This document shows positions 16,288-25,316 of a DNA stretch of 64,000 bases, one piece after another (position 1 is the stretch's first letter; each line of letters opens with the position of its first letter). Origin of the DNA: Polyangium sp. 15x6. Lineage in GTDB: Bacteria; Myxococcota_A; Polyangia; Polyangiales; Polyangiaceae. Under the pieces are notes generated by a model. It was not told the DNA's origin. It was given only the letters and a program-made list of their open reading frames with translations, and made no database searches. The translations under genes and the position numbers were made by a program. The DNA lies in assembly GCF_029960785.1 (NCBI RefSeq), contig NZ_JASBQE010000001.1:295475-359474 (forward strand). The letters are read 5' to 3'.

Positions 16288-17585
16288 TCGTCCCCCGCCG
16301 CCGCCCGAGCGACCTCGGCGTGGGGACCGCCCGGGAAATCCCGCAGATAAGCGCGCGCCGCCTCGCGGGCGAGCGCTTTGTCACCGGAGCGCAGGCGCGC
16401 TTCGAGGAGCCGCCCCGCAGCCTCCCGGGCGAGCCTCCCGCGCGGTCGCTCGCGCAGGTACGTCGAAAACCAGCGCGCGGCCTCCGCGTGCCCGGCCTGT
16501 TTGTCGAAGGAGATGATTCCAAGGAGAAAGGCCGCCTCGGCGGCTTGCTCGTCGGCCGGAAAACGCCGTCGCAGCGCGGAGAATGCTTCCACGGCGCGCG
16601 CCACGTCACCGGTCAGGCGCGCGGCGTCGCCGAGGTCGCGGAGATCGGCCGCGCTCCCTGCCTCGTAAATGGCACCGAGCCCCTCGCGTTCCGCCGCTTC
16701 GAGCGCGTCCTTGTATCTGCCCGAGGCCGCGAGATCACGCCATGAGGGGCCGGGCGGCGCGGGCGGAAGGGGGGGTTTGCGCGGCGGCGCGGCGCGCGGG
16801 ACGTTCGGCGCGGGCGGCGGCAGATCGGGTGCTTTTTCGGGCGGGTCCTCCGGCAGGGGCGGCGGCTCGGCCGCATTCTGGGGGACGTCCGGCGTCTCGC
16901 GTGTCTCCGGGTCGTCCCGGTGAATCACGAATCGCCCCTCCTTGCGGCTCACCTCCAGCGTATCGCCGGCGCGCACGGCGATCCCTTCACCGAGGATGGG
17001 ACCCGAGACGGAGACCGAGCCTTCGACGAGGTGCAGCGTGAGCCGCTCGGCGGCGAGATCCCAGGCGACATGAAAACGCGTGCCCGTGACCAGGATCTCG
17101 AAGGGGCCGCTGTCGACGAGCCAGCGTGTGCCCTCGTGGTGCACGACGGAGGCCTCGAGCGAGCCATTCTCGAGGACGACGCGCCCGCCCGCCCGATGCA
17201 CGGAGGCAATCCGGACGCTCGAATCGGGCTTTATGCGGAGGCTCGTCCCATCCGAGAAGACCACGGGGACCATGCGTCCTCTCGGCGTCGCGATGAAGGC
17301 CCCGGCCCTCCCCGCGTACGCCCCATCGCCCGCGCCGACCTGAAACGTGAGCGGGCCCTGGACGACGACGAAAAAGAGGAGCAGGCAAGCCGCGGCTGCC
17401 ACGCCGAGAGCCGCCCCGACAAACCGTTTTCGGGTTTGTCGGGGCGGACGAGCCCGCCGCGCGGCGTCGGCGGTGAAGAGGCGAGCGCGCGCCTCGGGAT
17501 CGGATGTCCGGCGGCGGAGGAGCTCGTCCTCTTCCGCGGCGATCCTGCGGCCGAGCCGCATCAGCGCTTCTTCGGAGCTCCCCAT
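16284..17585 (-). CDS. FecR-domain membrane protein with C-terminal TPR region (putative anti-sigma)
   Basis: 433 residues from ATG 17585 (GGGAGTGCACG upstream). One membrane helix at 53-75 (FVGAALGVAAAACLLLFFVVV). A FecR-like beta-domain follows (about 95-230: GRMVPVVFSDGTSLRIKPDSSV, LENGSLEASVVH, TRFHVAW). After a Pro-rich linker come TPR-like helices (about 310-433: AVEAFSALRRRFPADEQAAEAAFLLG and others). The gene overlaps the end of the ECF sigma gene by 25 nt. Cytoplasmic N-terminus, membrane helix and FecR domain fit a membrane-bound sigma regulator; the TPR part would meet other periplasmic proteins. Confidence 0.88.
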   Translation of the reverse strand: MGSSEEALMRLGRRIAAEEDELLRRRTSDPEARARLFTADAARRARPPRQTRKRFVGAALGVAAAACLLLFFVVVQGPLTFQVGAGDGAYAGRAGAFIATPRGRMVPVVFSDGTSLRIKPDSSVRIASVHRAGGRVVLENGSLEASVVHHEGTRWLVDSGPFEILVTGTRFHVAWDLAAERLTLHLVEGSVSVSGPILGEGIAVRAGDTLEVSRKEGRFVIHRDDPETRETPDVPQNAAEPPPLPEDPPEKAPDLPPPAPNVPRAAPPRKPPLPPAPPGPSWRDLAASGRYKDALEAAEREGLGAIYEAGSAADLRDLGDAARLTGDVARAVEAFSALRRRFPADEQAAEAAFLLGIISFDKQAGHAEAARWFSTYLRERPRGRLAREAAGRLLEARLRSGDKALAREAARAYLRDFPGGPHAEVARAAAGDE

Positions 17586-18262
17586 CGTGCACTCCCTTCG
17601 AGCCAGTCCGAGAGTGCCGGGTGCTCCCGCGCCTGCTCGGTGAAATGGGCCTCGGCGCGCGAAAGCCGCCGCTTGATGGTCGCGAGCGAGACGCCACACG
17701 CCTCCGCGATTTCCGTGAGCTCCATCCCCCCGATGAAACGCAGCGCGAAAGGGATCCGCTCATCGACGGGCAAACCATCGAGGATCGTGTACGTGGCTCG
17801 AAGGGCCTCGGTTACCTCGCTGCTCGGCAGCGGCGCCTCCACCTCGGGGACCTCGTACCACGGCAAGAGCCGGAGCCAGAATCGGCGCGAGCGGCGCAAG
17901 ATGCAGGTCCGGGCAGTGAAAATGGCGATCGAGGTGAGCCAGGCGCGGAGCGCGCCCGGGTCGCGCAGCTCGTCGATCGAGTCGAGGGCGCGGACGAACA
18001 CGTCGTGATGAATATCGGCGAGCTCGCGATCGGCGCCGAGCACGCGGACGAGCGTCCGCATGACGTGGGCCTCGTACCGGTCGTAAAGAGCCGCGATCGC
18101 CGCGCGGTTGCCCGCGCGAACGGCAGCCACCAGGACGGCGTCGTCCCCGACGAAGGGCAAGGCCCGGACGACCACGCCGCCGCCGGCCGCAGGAGGCTCG
18201 ATGGTTCTGAGGGAAAGCTGCGACGTACCCACGCTGATGACGCCACAGTATCCGCACCCCAT
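17561..18262 (-). CDS. ECF-family RNA polymerase sigma factor
   Basis: 233 residues. Region 2: NRAAIAALYDRYEAHVMRTLVRVLG through DIHHDVFVRALDSIDELRDPGALRAWL. Region 4: LPVDERIPFALRFIGGMELTEIAEACGVSLATIKRRLSRAEAHF. It heads an operon with a FecR/TPR membrane protein and a beta-barrel protein. The start is uncertain: the first ~40 residues are not family-like, and GTG codons inside them (for example 18232) could be the true start. The FecR-type partner suggests cell-surface signalling, but no TonB receptor is encoded nearby. Confidence 0.9.
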   Translation of the reverse strand: MGCGYCGVISVGTSQLSLRTIEPPAAGGGVVVRALPFVGDDAVLVAAVRAGNRAAIAALYDRYEAHVMRTLVRVLGADRELADIHHDVFVRALDSIDELRDPGALRAWLTSIAIFTARTCILRRSRRFWLRLLPWYEVPEVEAPLPSSEVTEALRATYTILDGLPVDERIPFALRFIGGMELTEIAEACGVSLATIKRRLSRAEAHFTEQAREHPALSDWLEGSARWGAPKKR

Positions 18263-18387
18263 CCAGACGGCTCATCGGTTGGTCATCTCACGGGGATCCG
18301 CCCGGTCGCCCCTGCGCGTTCTGAACGTGCGCCGTGCTTTACGCTTCCCAGGAGAGCGGGTAGGGTCGAAGACTCGGGGGACATGTC

Positions 18388-19317
18388 ATGAACGAGGGCG
18401 CCGAGAACGCGAGCGGTATCGAGGCCGAGCGCGACGAGCTGCGGGCGGAGGTCGAGCGGCTACGCCGGAGGCTCGCCGAGGTGGAGGGGACCGCGGCCTC
18501 CGGGACCGAGTCGAAGCGGGTGGAGCAGGACCTTTTGGCGCAGCAGGCCGTGCTGCGGGCGTTCCTCGACAACACGCCCGCCCTGATGTTCGTCAAGGAT
18601 CTCGAGGGTCGGTTTGTCCTGGTGAACGAGGAATACGCGAAGTTCGCGGGACGGACGCCGGCCGAGCTGATGGGGCGTGTGGGGACGTCCGTGCTCGCGG
18701 CATCGGACGCGCCGAAGATGGATGCGGCGGATCGGCGCGCAATGACGGAGGGGCGGCTGCACTTCACCGCCACGCTGACCATCCCCGACGGGTCGAGGAA
18801 AACCTTCGTGACGGTGAAGTTTCCGATCCGGGATGAGGAAGATGAGCTCCTCGGCGTGGGCACGGTGGCCATCGACATGTCGCGCGAGCAGGAGGCGGAG
18901 GAGGCGCGCGCCGCCCTGCAGGAGAAAATCATCGCGGCGCAGGAAGCGACGATTCGCGAGCTCACGACCCCGCTCCTGCCCATCACCGATCACGTCGTCG
19001 CCATGCCCCTGGTCGGCACGATCAACGAGCGGCGAGCGCAGCAGATCCTCGATGCGTTGCTCGAGGGGATCACGCGGCATCAGGCGACCGTGGCGATCCT
19101 GGACGTCACGGGCATTCGTATCGTGGACACGCACGTCGCGCACGCGCTCGTTCACGCGGCGCAGGCGGCGAAATTGCTCGGGACGAGGGTCGTGCTCACG
19201 GGGATGAGCCCGGCCATCGCGCAGACGTTCGTGGAGCTCGGCGCGGACCTTCAGGGGATCGTCACCCTCGGCACGCTGCAGAGCGGTATTGCGTGGGCGA
19301 TCAGGGGCCGGCGTTGA
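18388..19317 (+). CDS. PAS-STAS domain protein (RsbR-like)
   Basis: 309 residues: N-terminal coiled coil (about 10-50, ERDELRAEVERLRRRLAEVE), PAS domain (about 52-175, FLDNTPALMFVKDLEGRFVLVNEEYAKF), linker helix, and C-terminal STAS domain (about 190-305). The STAS part has the RsbR/RsbS signature ATVAILDVTGIRIVDTHVA, with the phosphorylatable Thr position conserved. RsbR-like proteins build stressosomes or act as single-protein sensors; no RsbT/RsbS/RsbU gene is in the window. The 3' end overlaps the convergent FG-GAP gene by 17 nt. GGGGGA precedes the ATG. A close paralogue is at 41114-42004. Confidence 0.9.
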   Translation: MNEGAENASGIEAERDELRAEVERLRRRLAEVEGTAASGTESKRVEQDLLAQQAVLRAFLDNTPALMFVKDLEGRFVLVNEEYAKFAGRTPAELMGRVGTSVLAASDAPKMDAADRRAMTEGRLHFTATLTIPDGSRKTFVTVKFPIRDEEDELLGVGTVAIDMSREQEAEEARAALQEKIIAAQEATIRELTTPLLPITDHVVAMPLVGTINERRAQQILDALLEGITRHQATVAILDVTGIRIVDTHVAHALVHAAQAAKLLGTRVVLTGMSPAIAQTFVELGADLQGIVTLGTLQSGIAWAIRGRR

Positions 19318-20569
19318 GGAGCACGAGCACGTCGCGATCCTTGAAGTTGGAGACGGCGATGTCGGGGCGGCCGTTCTTGTCGAAATCGTCGATCACGAGG
19401 CCATTCGGGGTCTGGCCGAGCGCGAGCTTCTGGAGGGGCTGGAAGGTGCCGTCACCCTTGCCGAAGAACAGGGCCAGGTCGGATGTCGTGATATTTTCGA
19501 CCGCCACGTCGGCGTGCCCGTCACCGTCGAAGTCTGCGACGCCGAGGGCCATCGGCGCGCCGCCGGAGGGGTGGTTCACGGCAGCCTTGAAAGTCCCGTC
19601 GCCATTGCCGAGCAGCAAGGACATGTCATCGCTGTCCGCGTTCGCGGTGACGAGATCGACGTGCCCGTCGCCGTTGAAGTCGCCCGTCGCCACGCCGCGC
19701 GTGAGCTTCCCGGCGGGGTAGCCGGTCTCGGCGGCGAACGTCCCGTCGCCCTGACCGAGGAGGATCCTCACGTCCTCCCCTGCGGCGACCGCGAGGTCGA
19801 GCGAGCCATTGCCGTCGAAATCGGCCGTCGCGATGGCAATGGGCGCCACGCCGGCGGGATAGGTGACGGCGGGCGCGAGGGTCCCGTCGGGTTTGCCGAG
19901 GAGCACGTGCACGCCGCTGCCCGACTGGTTGGGCACGATGAGGTCGCCGAGGCCGTCCGCATTCACGTCCCGCAGGACGAGGTGCATTCCCTGGCCGAGC
20001 GTCTCGTACTTCACGCCCATGGGCTGCGGTGGGAATGTGCCGTCGCCTTGGTTCACGAGGACGGAGACCGTGCTGTGGTGCGAAAGCGCGATGTCCGCCT
20101 TGCCGTCCCCCGAGAGATCGCCGATGGCCGCGGAGAAGAGAAAAATCGTGTTCATGTTCATCTCCACGGGGAACGTCTCCGGCGGGCCGAAGGTGCCGTC
20201 GCCCTTGCCGCGGAGAATCGTGTAGGAGCTGTCGAACACGTAATTGACGGTGACGATGTCCGTCGCGCCGTCCCCGTCGAGATCGCCGCCGGCGAGCCAG
20301 CGGGGCGGAGTTTCGCTCGTGCCAACGACGTACGAGGCCGGCGTTTTGAAAAGCGCGCCTGCCCCGCCGGATCCACCCGCGCCGCCCGAGCCGCCTGCTC
20401 CGCCTGCGCCGCCTGCGCCGCCCGCGCCGCCCGTGCCCGAGCTGCTCGACGAGGAGCTGCTGCCCGAGGACGAGGTGCCGTTCGCGTCGGGATCGTTATT
20501 CGAAGCGCAGGCGCTGAACGCCGCCGCGCCGAGGAGGAAAAGAGTCGCGCCGAAGATGGGTCGAAGCAA
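19301..20569 (-). CDS. FG-GAP/VCBS repeat lipoprotein
   Basis: 422 residues. The start is TTG at 20569, supported by AAGGAG six bases upstream and a full lipoprotein signal (LFLLGAAAFSAC). A low-complexity Ser run and Gly-Gly-Ala repeats follow to ~75. The rest is at least six FG-GAP repeats of ~50 residues with Ca-binding loops of the type DLDGDGATDIV, DVNADGLGDLI, DFDGNGSLDLAV, DFNGDGHVDLV, DFDGDGHADVA and DFDKNGRPDIA. The integrin-like beta-propeller on the cell surface may serve adhesion or carbohydrate binding. It is monocistronic and convergent with the PAS-STAS gene. Confidence 0.92.
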   Translation of the reverse strand: MLRPIFGATLFLLGAAAFSACASNNDPDANGTSSSGSSSSSSSSGTGGAGGAGGAGGAGGSGGAGGSGGAGALFKTPASYVVGTSETPPRWLAGGDLDGDGATDIVTVNYVFDSSYTILRGKGDGTFGPPETFPVEMNMNTIFLFSAAIGDLSGDGKADIALSHHSTVSVLVNQGDGTFPPQPMGVKYETLGQGMHLVLRDVNADGLGDLIVPNQSGSGVHVLLGKPDGTLAPAVTYPAGVAPIAIATADFDGNGSLDLAVAAGEDVRILLGQGDGTFAAETGYPAGKLTRGVATGDFNGDGHVDLVTANADSDDMSLLLGNGDGTFKAAVNHPSGGAPMALGVADFDGDGHADVAVENITTSDLALFFGKGDGTFQPLQKLALGQTPNGLVIDDFDKNGRPDIAVSNFKDRDVLVLLNAGP

Positions 20570-20600
20570 GGGAAGCTCCTTTCTGTGCCGGCGCCGCTTT

Positions 20601-21179
20601 TTACTTCCAGCTCACCTCGTAACGGCAACGCGGCGCGCGTGTTTTTCGACAAACCGTGGGTTCCAGGTGCGTGATGAGGGCGGTGCGTTCGAATCGACGC
20701 GCCCAGGCCTGGATGATACCGCGATCCAGGTCGCAGTTGTAGGGCGAGTCCACCTCCATGACTGCCCGGTGCCGAGAGGAGGAGACGCACTTGTAGTGGC
20801 CGATTCCGTCCCGCATCGTGCCCGTCTGCGGATCGAACATGGGGACGCCGTCTTCGAGGTGATTGAGGTGGTATCCCGCGTCGAAGGTCTGTAGCGCCGT
20901 GACGATGTCGCTGGTCGCCCCGGGTGGGACCGCGGCGTGGTTCACGACCTGGGCGCCCATCTCGAAGCCCTTCTGCGGACCGATGACCGTGAAGAGCTCG
21001 TTCATCGCGGCAATGACCTTATCGAGCGGGCAGGCGGGCAGGATCTCGAACTCGCCGCTGGGCCCCACCCGGCCGAGCCCGTACTTCGCGAAGACGGCTT
21101 GTGGGGCGTCGGGGAACGCTTTGAACGCGTCGAGATAGCTGGTGATGATGGCCCCGCTGGCCGCGAATCTGGAGAGCAT
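20601..21179 (-). CDS. Hypothetical protein, possible V4R/HNOB-like ligand-binding domain
   Basis: 192 residues from ATG 21179; a longer frame upstream lacks coding character. There is no signal peptide. The N-terminal half is helical (YLDAFKAFPDAPQAVFAKYGLG, LDKVIAAMNELFTVIGPQKGFEMG). The C-terminal half has strands ending WARRFERTALITHLEPTVCRKTRAPRCRYEVSW. The spacing of two Cys followed by a strand recalls V4R or haem-NO-binding-like domains of signalling proteins, but this is only a resemblance. No good Shine-Dalgarno is visible. It lies 31 nt upstream of the FG-GAP gene on the same strand. Confidence 0.6.
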   Translation of the reverse strand: MLSRFAASGAIITSYLDAFKAFPDAPQAVFAKYGLGRVGPSGEFEILPACPLDKVIAAMNELFTVIGPQKGFEMGAQVVNHAAVPPGATSDIVTALQTFDAGYHLNHLEDGVPMFDPQTGTMRDGIGHYKCVSSSRHRAVMEVDSPYNCDLDRGIIQAWARRFERTALITHLEPTVCRKTRAPRCRYEVSWK

Positions 21180-21259
21180 GCCGGGAGGATAGCGGACGGG
21201 CTGCGGAACACCAGAGCGGGCAGGCTTTCCGCGGGGGCGCGAGGGCGCGCCCGCGCCGA

Positions 21260-22243
21260 TCACGCATTCACGAGGCGCATGCTCGTCTCCGGATAACGCG
21301 CCCCGACCGCGGCGCCTCGGGGCATGACCGCGTCGAGGCGCGCGAGGTCGTCCGCCGAGAGCTTCACGGCCTCGGCCGCGACGTTCTCCTCGAGGTAGCT
21401 CCGGCGCTTCGTGCCCGGGATGGGCACGATGAAATCGGCCTGCGCGAGCACCCACGCGAGCGCGAGCTGCGACGCTTTCACGCCTTTCTCGGCGGCGATC
21501 GCCTCCACCTTGGCCACGAGGTCGAGGTTCTTCTGGAAGTTTTCCCCCTGAAAGCGCGGCGAGCTGCGGCGGAAATCGTCGGGCGCGAGGTCCTCGAAGC
21601 GCTTGATTTGCCCGGTGAGAAAGCCGCGGCCGAGGGGGCTGTAGGCGAGGAAGCCAATGCCGAGCTCGCGGCAGACGGCGAGGATGTCGTCCTCCGGATC
21701 GCGCGTCCAGAGCGAGTATTCCGTCTGCACCGAGGCCAGCGGATGGACCGCGTGCCCGCGCCGGAGCGTCGCGGCGCTCGCCTCCGACAGGCCGATCGCC
21801 CGCACCTTGCCCGCCTTCACGAGGTCGGCCATCGCGCCCACGCTCTCCTCGATCGGCGTCTTCGGATCGACGCGGTGGAGCTGATAGAGATCGATCACGT
21901 CGACGCGGAGGCGCCTGAGGCTCGCGTCACACGCGTTCCGGATGTACGTGGGCGTGCCGTTGATGCCGCGCACGGTCGGGTCGCTCGGATCCCGCACGAT
22001 GCCGCACTTCGTCGCGAGCACGACCTCGCTCCTCCGGCCCGCGATGGCGCGGCCGACGAGCTCTTCATTCGTGAACGGGCCGTACATGTCCGCGGTGTCG
22101 AGCAGGGTGACGCCGAGATCGAGCGCGCGGTGGAGCGTGGCAATCGATTCGGCTTCGTCGCGGGGGCCGTAAAAATCGCTCATGCCCATGCAGCCGAGGC
22201 CGAGGGCAGAGACCGTGAGGGGACCGAGCTTGCGCGTGTGCAT
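21260..22243 (-). CDS. Aldo/keto reductase
   Basis: 327 residues from ATG 22243, chosen for AAGGAG six bases upstream and the family start [25 protein letters not shown]-barrel NADPH-dependent oxidoreductase of the AKR13/YajO-like type. The tetrad is visible as Asp and Tyr in [10 protein letters not shown], Lys in VVLATKCG and His in DLYQLHRVD. The cofactor-binding end reads [16 protein letters not shown]. The substrate is unknown; such enzymes reduce aldehydes and ketones in the cytoplasm. It is divergent from the serine hydrolase gene 44 nt away. Confidence 0.93.
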   Translation of the reverse strand: MHTRKLGPLTVSALGLGCMGMSDFYGPRDEAESIATLHRALDLGVTLLDTADMYGPFTNEELVGRAIAGRRSEVVLATKCGIVRDPSDPTVRGINGTPTYIRNACDASLRRLRVDVIDLYQLHRVDPKTPIEESVGAMADLVKAGKVRAIGLSEASAATLRRGHAVHPLASVQTEYSLWTRDPEDDILAVCRELGIGFLAYSPLGRGFLTGQIKRFEDLAPDDFRRSSPRFQGENFQKNLDLVAKVEAIAAEKGVKASQLALAWVLAQADFIVPIPGTKRRSYLEENVAAEAVKLSADDLARLDAVMPRGAAVGARYPETSMRLVNA

Positions 22244-22287
22244 GAGGGGCTCCTTCTTCTCGCGCCGCATGGTAGCGTCGGCGCCGC

Positions 22288-23724
22288 ATGCGCACCATCC
22301 CTCGGGGCCCCGTGGCCCTTGCTGCTTTCTTGCTTTTCGGCTGTGCCACGCAAAACCAGCCCCGCTCCGCGGAAACCAAAAGCGGCGGGTCCGCCGATCC
22401 CGTGGACGCTTACATCCACGCCGTGATGGAGAAAAACCACGTGCCCGGCGTGGCTGTGGCCATCGTTCGTCAGGGCAAGATCGAGAGAATCACCACGTAC
22501 GGCGTCGCGGACCTGGAGTCCGAGGCGAAGGTCGGGCCCGAGACCGCGTTCCAGATCGCTTCCGCGACCAAGTTGTTCACGGGCACGCTGGTGATGCTCC
22601 TCGTGCAGGAGGGAAAGATCGGCCTCGATGATCCGATCTCGAAATATCTGCCCGACGCGCCCGAGGCCTGGAAGGTGATCACGGTCCGGCACCTCGCCGC
22701 GCACGCGTCGGGATTGAAGGACGATCCCGAGGATCAGAATGACGCCGCCGCCTCGGTGGCCGCGCGGTACGAGGCCGCCAAGAAGGGGCCGCTGGCCTAC
22801 ACGCCCGGCGAGCGCAGCGAATACGCGCTCACGGATTTCGTGGTGCTCACGCACGTCCTCGAAACGGTCACGGGGGAACGATTCGAGGAGCTCTTGAAGC
22901 GCCGTATCTTCCAGCCGCTCGGTTTTTCCTGTACGCGCTTCGACCACGCGGTGCAGGATGGCCCGGTGCGCGTGGCCGACGTCATCCCGCGCCGGGCCAC
23001 GATTTATCGCTTCGAGAACGGCAAACACGAGCGCCTGTGGTTCCTCTATCCCGCCCACACCTATGCGGCCGGGGGCATGTTTTCCTGCGTGAAGGACCTC
23101 GCCCGCTGGGCCGTCGCCATGGACGAGGGCACGCTCCTGACCCGGGAGACCCTGGCGACCGCCGCCACGGCATTCAAGCTGAACGACGGTCGCGCGGGCG
23201 AGTTTGGCGTGGCCTTCGGGGTGAGTCGATTGCGCGGCCATACGACCTTGGGGCATAGCGGCGGCGGCGCGCTCGCCGACGTGCTGCGGATTCCGGACCA
23301 GAAGCTCTCGGTGATCGTCTTGACAAACGAGCAGCGGCTCCTTCCGCTCCTCGCGCCGAACATCGCGAGCCTGTACATGCCGCCCTGGCCGGCGGTCTCC
23401 GAGCCCGGCATCCCCGACGCCGATCCCGCCCTGACGGCCACGCATCGAGGCGTGGTGGAGGGCTTGATGCAAGGCACGCTCGACCCCGCCGTCTTTGCGC
23501 TGCTGGCGAAGGAGTTGCTTTTGCCGGTGTTGCGCTCGTTCGGGACCCCGGGCAATGCCCTGCTGCCGCCCCTCCGCAAGCTCGTCTTGCTCGAAGACCA
23601 CAAAGTCGGCGAGCCGGGCAAGCGCGTCTATCGCGCAATCTATGGCAAAGACACGTCGCTCCGGTGGACCTTCGGCCTGGATGCCGAAGGCAAGATCCTC
23701 GACCTCAGTTACGAGTGGGAATGA
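22288..23724 (+). CDS. Beta-lactamase-family serine hydrolase lipoprotein
   Basis: 478 residues. Lipoprotein signal with LLFGC (Cys19). The penicillin-binding/class C fold begins near 40. The nucleophile motif is SATK (Ser92-Lys95). The Tyr motif reads SEYALTD, so the usual YxN has Leu in place of Asn. The third motif is HSGGG ([12 protein letters not shown]). This looks like the EstB/D-aminopeptidase-like group and not a resistance beta-lactamase; ester or D-amino-acid peptide substrates are likely. The C-terminal ~100 residues form an extra domain. Its TGA abuts the stop of the convergent kinase gene with no gap. Confidence 0.9.
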   Translation: MRTIPRGPVALAAFLLFGCATQNQPRSAETKSGGSADPVDAYIHAVMEKNHVPGVAVAIVRQGKIERITTYGVADLESEAKVGPETAFQIASATKLFTGTLVMLLVQEGKIGLDDPISKYLPDAPEAWKVITVRHLAAHASGLKDDPEDQNDAAASVAARYEAAKKGPLAYTPGERSEYALTDFVVLTHVLETVTGERFEELLKRRIFQPLGFSCTRFDHAVQDGPVRVADVIPRRATIYRFENGKHERLWFLYPAHTYAAGGMFSCVKDLARWAVAMDEGTLLTRETLATAATAFKLNDGRAGEFGVAFGVSRLRGHTTLGHSGGGALADVLRIPDQKLSVIVLTNEQRLLPLLAPNIASLYMPPWPAVSEPGIPDADPALTATHRGVVEGLMQGTLDPAVFALLAKELLLPVLRSFGTPGNALLPPLRKLVLLEDHKVGEPGKRVYRAIYGKDTSLRWTFGLDAEGKILDLSYEWE

Positions 23725-25308
23725 TCAGGGGCGCGACGCCCGCATGGGCGGCGGGCCCGCGTCGAGCAATTCCTGCAGCTTGTGCACCTCGACCGGTTTG
23801 ACGAGGTGCACGTCGAACCCGACCGAAAGCGCCGTCGTCCGTTGCTCGGGCGAGCCGTACCCCGTGAGCGCCACGAGCCAGAGGCCTTTTCCGCGCGGAT
23901 CCGCCCGCAAACGCCGCACGACCTCGAACCCGTCGATGCCGGGCAGGCCGATGTCGATGAGCGTCACGTCCGGCAGGAGCTCGAGCACTTTGCCGACGCC
24001 GACGATCCCGTCCGAGGCGGCATGGACCTCGTGGCCCCACATCTCGCAGAGATCACCGAGCGCCTGCTGCGCGTCGACGTTGTCCTCCACGATGCAGATG
24101 CGACGCCGTCGGAGCTCCGTGAGCCCTCGCAGCGACGCACGCTCGCCCGTCTCCGCGAGGTCGAGCAGCGGCAGGCGCACCTCGAACTCGGCGCCATGGC
24201 CGATGCCCTCGCTCCGCGCCTCCACCTCGCCGTCGTGCAGCTCCACCAGCGTGCGCACGAGCGTGAGCCCGATCCCGAGGCCCCCACGCGAGCGGGCGAG
24301 CGTCACGCTGGCCTGCGCGAAGAGGCCGAAGATCATGGGGAGCGCGTCGGCCGCGATGCCGACGCCGTCATCGCGCACCGTGATGCGCGCGAACCTGGCG
24401 CCGCCCACGGAGGCGGGCTCGAGGCTCACGCGGATGTGTCCGCCGACGTCGGTGTACTTGCTCGCGTTGTCGAGCAGGTTCGTGAAGATCTGTTCGAGCC
24501 GCGTGACGTCGCCGCGGACCTGGATGGGCGCGTCCGGCAGCGCGAGCGCGAGCGTCTGGCCGCGCGGGTTCGTGCCGCGCTCCCGCGTCGTGAGCACGAC
24601 ACGCGCGAGCAAGCTCTTGAGATCCACCGGCTCGAGGCGCAGCTCGATCTTGCCCTGCGTGACGCGCGAGACGTCGAGCAGATCGTCGACGAGCCGAGCG
24701 AGGTGCACGGTCTGGCGGCGCAGCACCTCGCGCGCGCGGCGCTCGCCCTGGTTCACGGCGTCGCGCTGCTCGAGCATGGGCAGCGAGGCGGTGATCGCGG
24801 CGAGCGGGTTGCGCAGCTCGTGCGCGAGCATGGCGAGGAACTCGTCCTTGCGGCGGTCGGCCTCCGCCAGGCGATCGGCGCGCGCGCGGAGCTCGCGCTC
24901 GGCCTGGGCGAGGCGGAGGAGCGAGCGCACGGTGGCCACGAGCTCGGTCGCCTCGAAGGGCTGCGTCAAATATCCGTCGGCCCCGATGTCGAGCCCCTGC
25001 ACCTTCTTGTCGAGCGAGACGAAGGTCGCCGACGTGTGAAGGATCTTCACGCCCGCGGTGCGCGGGTTCGCCTTGATGCGCCTGCAGACCTCGAAGCCGT
25101 CGATGTCGGGCAGCTTGACGTCGAGCACCACCACGTCGGGCAGCTCGCGGTGGACCATCTCGAGGGCGTCCATGCCGCTCGCCGCTTCGATGACGTCGAG
25201 GCCGGCCCTGCGGAGCATGGTGGTGCCCAGATAACGGGCGACCTCGTTGTCGTTGACGTTGAGGAGCTTGCCCACATGCTCCCGCGCCCTGCCGTTGTTC
25301 TTTTGCAT
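23725..25308 (-). CDS. Hybrid sensor: REC-HisKA-HATPase-REC histidine kinase
   Basis: 527 residues from ATG 25308 (GGAG 11 nt upstream); GTG at 25320 overlaps the previous stop and is an alternative. Domains: receiver 1 (about 10-125; LDVKLPDIDGF holds the phospho-Asp, but the usual N-terminal acidic pair is LLNVNDNE, so one acid is Asn), HisKA with His in LAMLAHELRNPLAAI (about 150-215), HATPase (DNASKYTD, DDGVGIA, GGLGIGLTLVRTLVE; about 255-375), and receiver 2 (CIVEDNVD, LIDIGLPGIDGF; about 395-515). It is a cytoplasmic phosphorelay protein, last of a three-gene coupled operon with another hybrid kinase and a B12-binding protein. Confidence 0.93.
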   Translation of the reverse strand: MQKNNGRAREHVGKLLNVNDNEVARYLGTTMLRRAGLDVIEAASGMDALEMVHRELPDVVVLDVKLPDIDGFEVCRRIKANPRTAGVKILHTSATFVSLDKKVQGLDIGADGYLTQPFEATELVATVRSLLRLAQAERELRARADRLAEADRRKDEFLAMLAHELRNPLAAITASLPMLEQRDAVNQGERRAREVLRRQTVHLARLVDDLLDVSRVTQGKIELRLEPVDLKSLLARVVLTTRERGTNPRGQTLALALPDAPIQVRGDVTRLEQIFTNLLDNASKYTDVGGHIRVSLEPASVGGARFARITVRDDGVGIAADALPMIFGLFAQASVTLARSRGGLGIGLTLVRTLVELHDGEVEARSEGIGHGAEFEVRLPLLDLAETGERASLRGLTELRRRRICIVEDNVDAQQALGDLCEMWGHEVHAASDGIVGVGKVLELLPDVTLIDIGLPGIDGFEVVRRLRADPRGKGLWLVALTGYGSPEQRTTALSVGFDVHLVKPVEVHKLQELLDAGPPPMRASRP

Positions 25309-25316
25309 GCGTCCCG

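Noticed and set aside
22288..23724. Antibiotic-resistance beta-lactamase
   Set aside because: The SxxK fold is shared by esterases and peptidases; the Tyr motif lacks the usual Asn, and the length and extra C-terminal domain fit the EstB/D-aminopeptidase-like group better.
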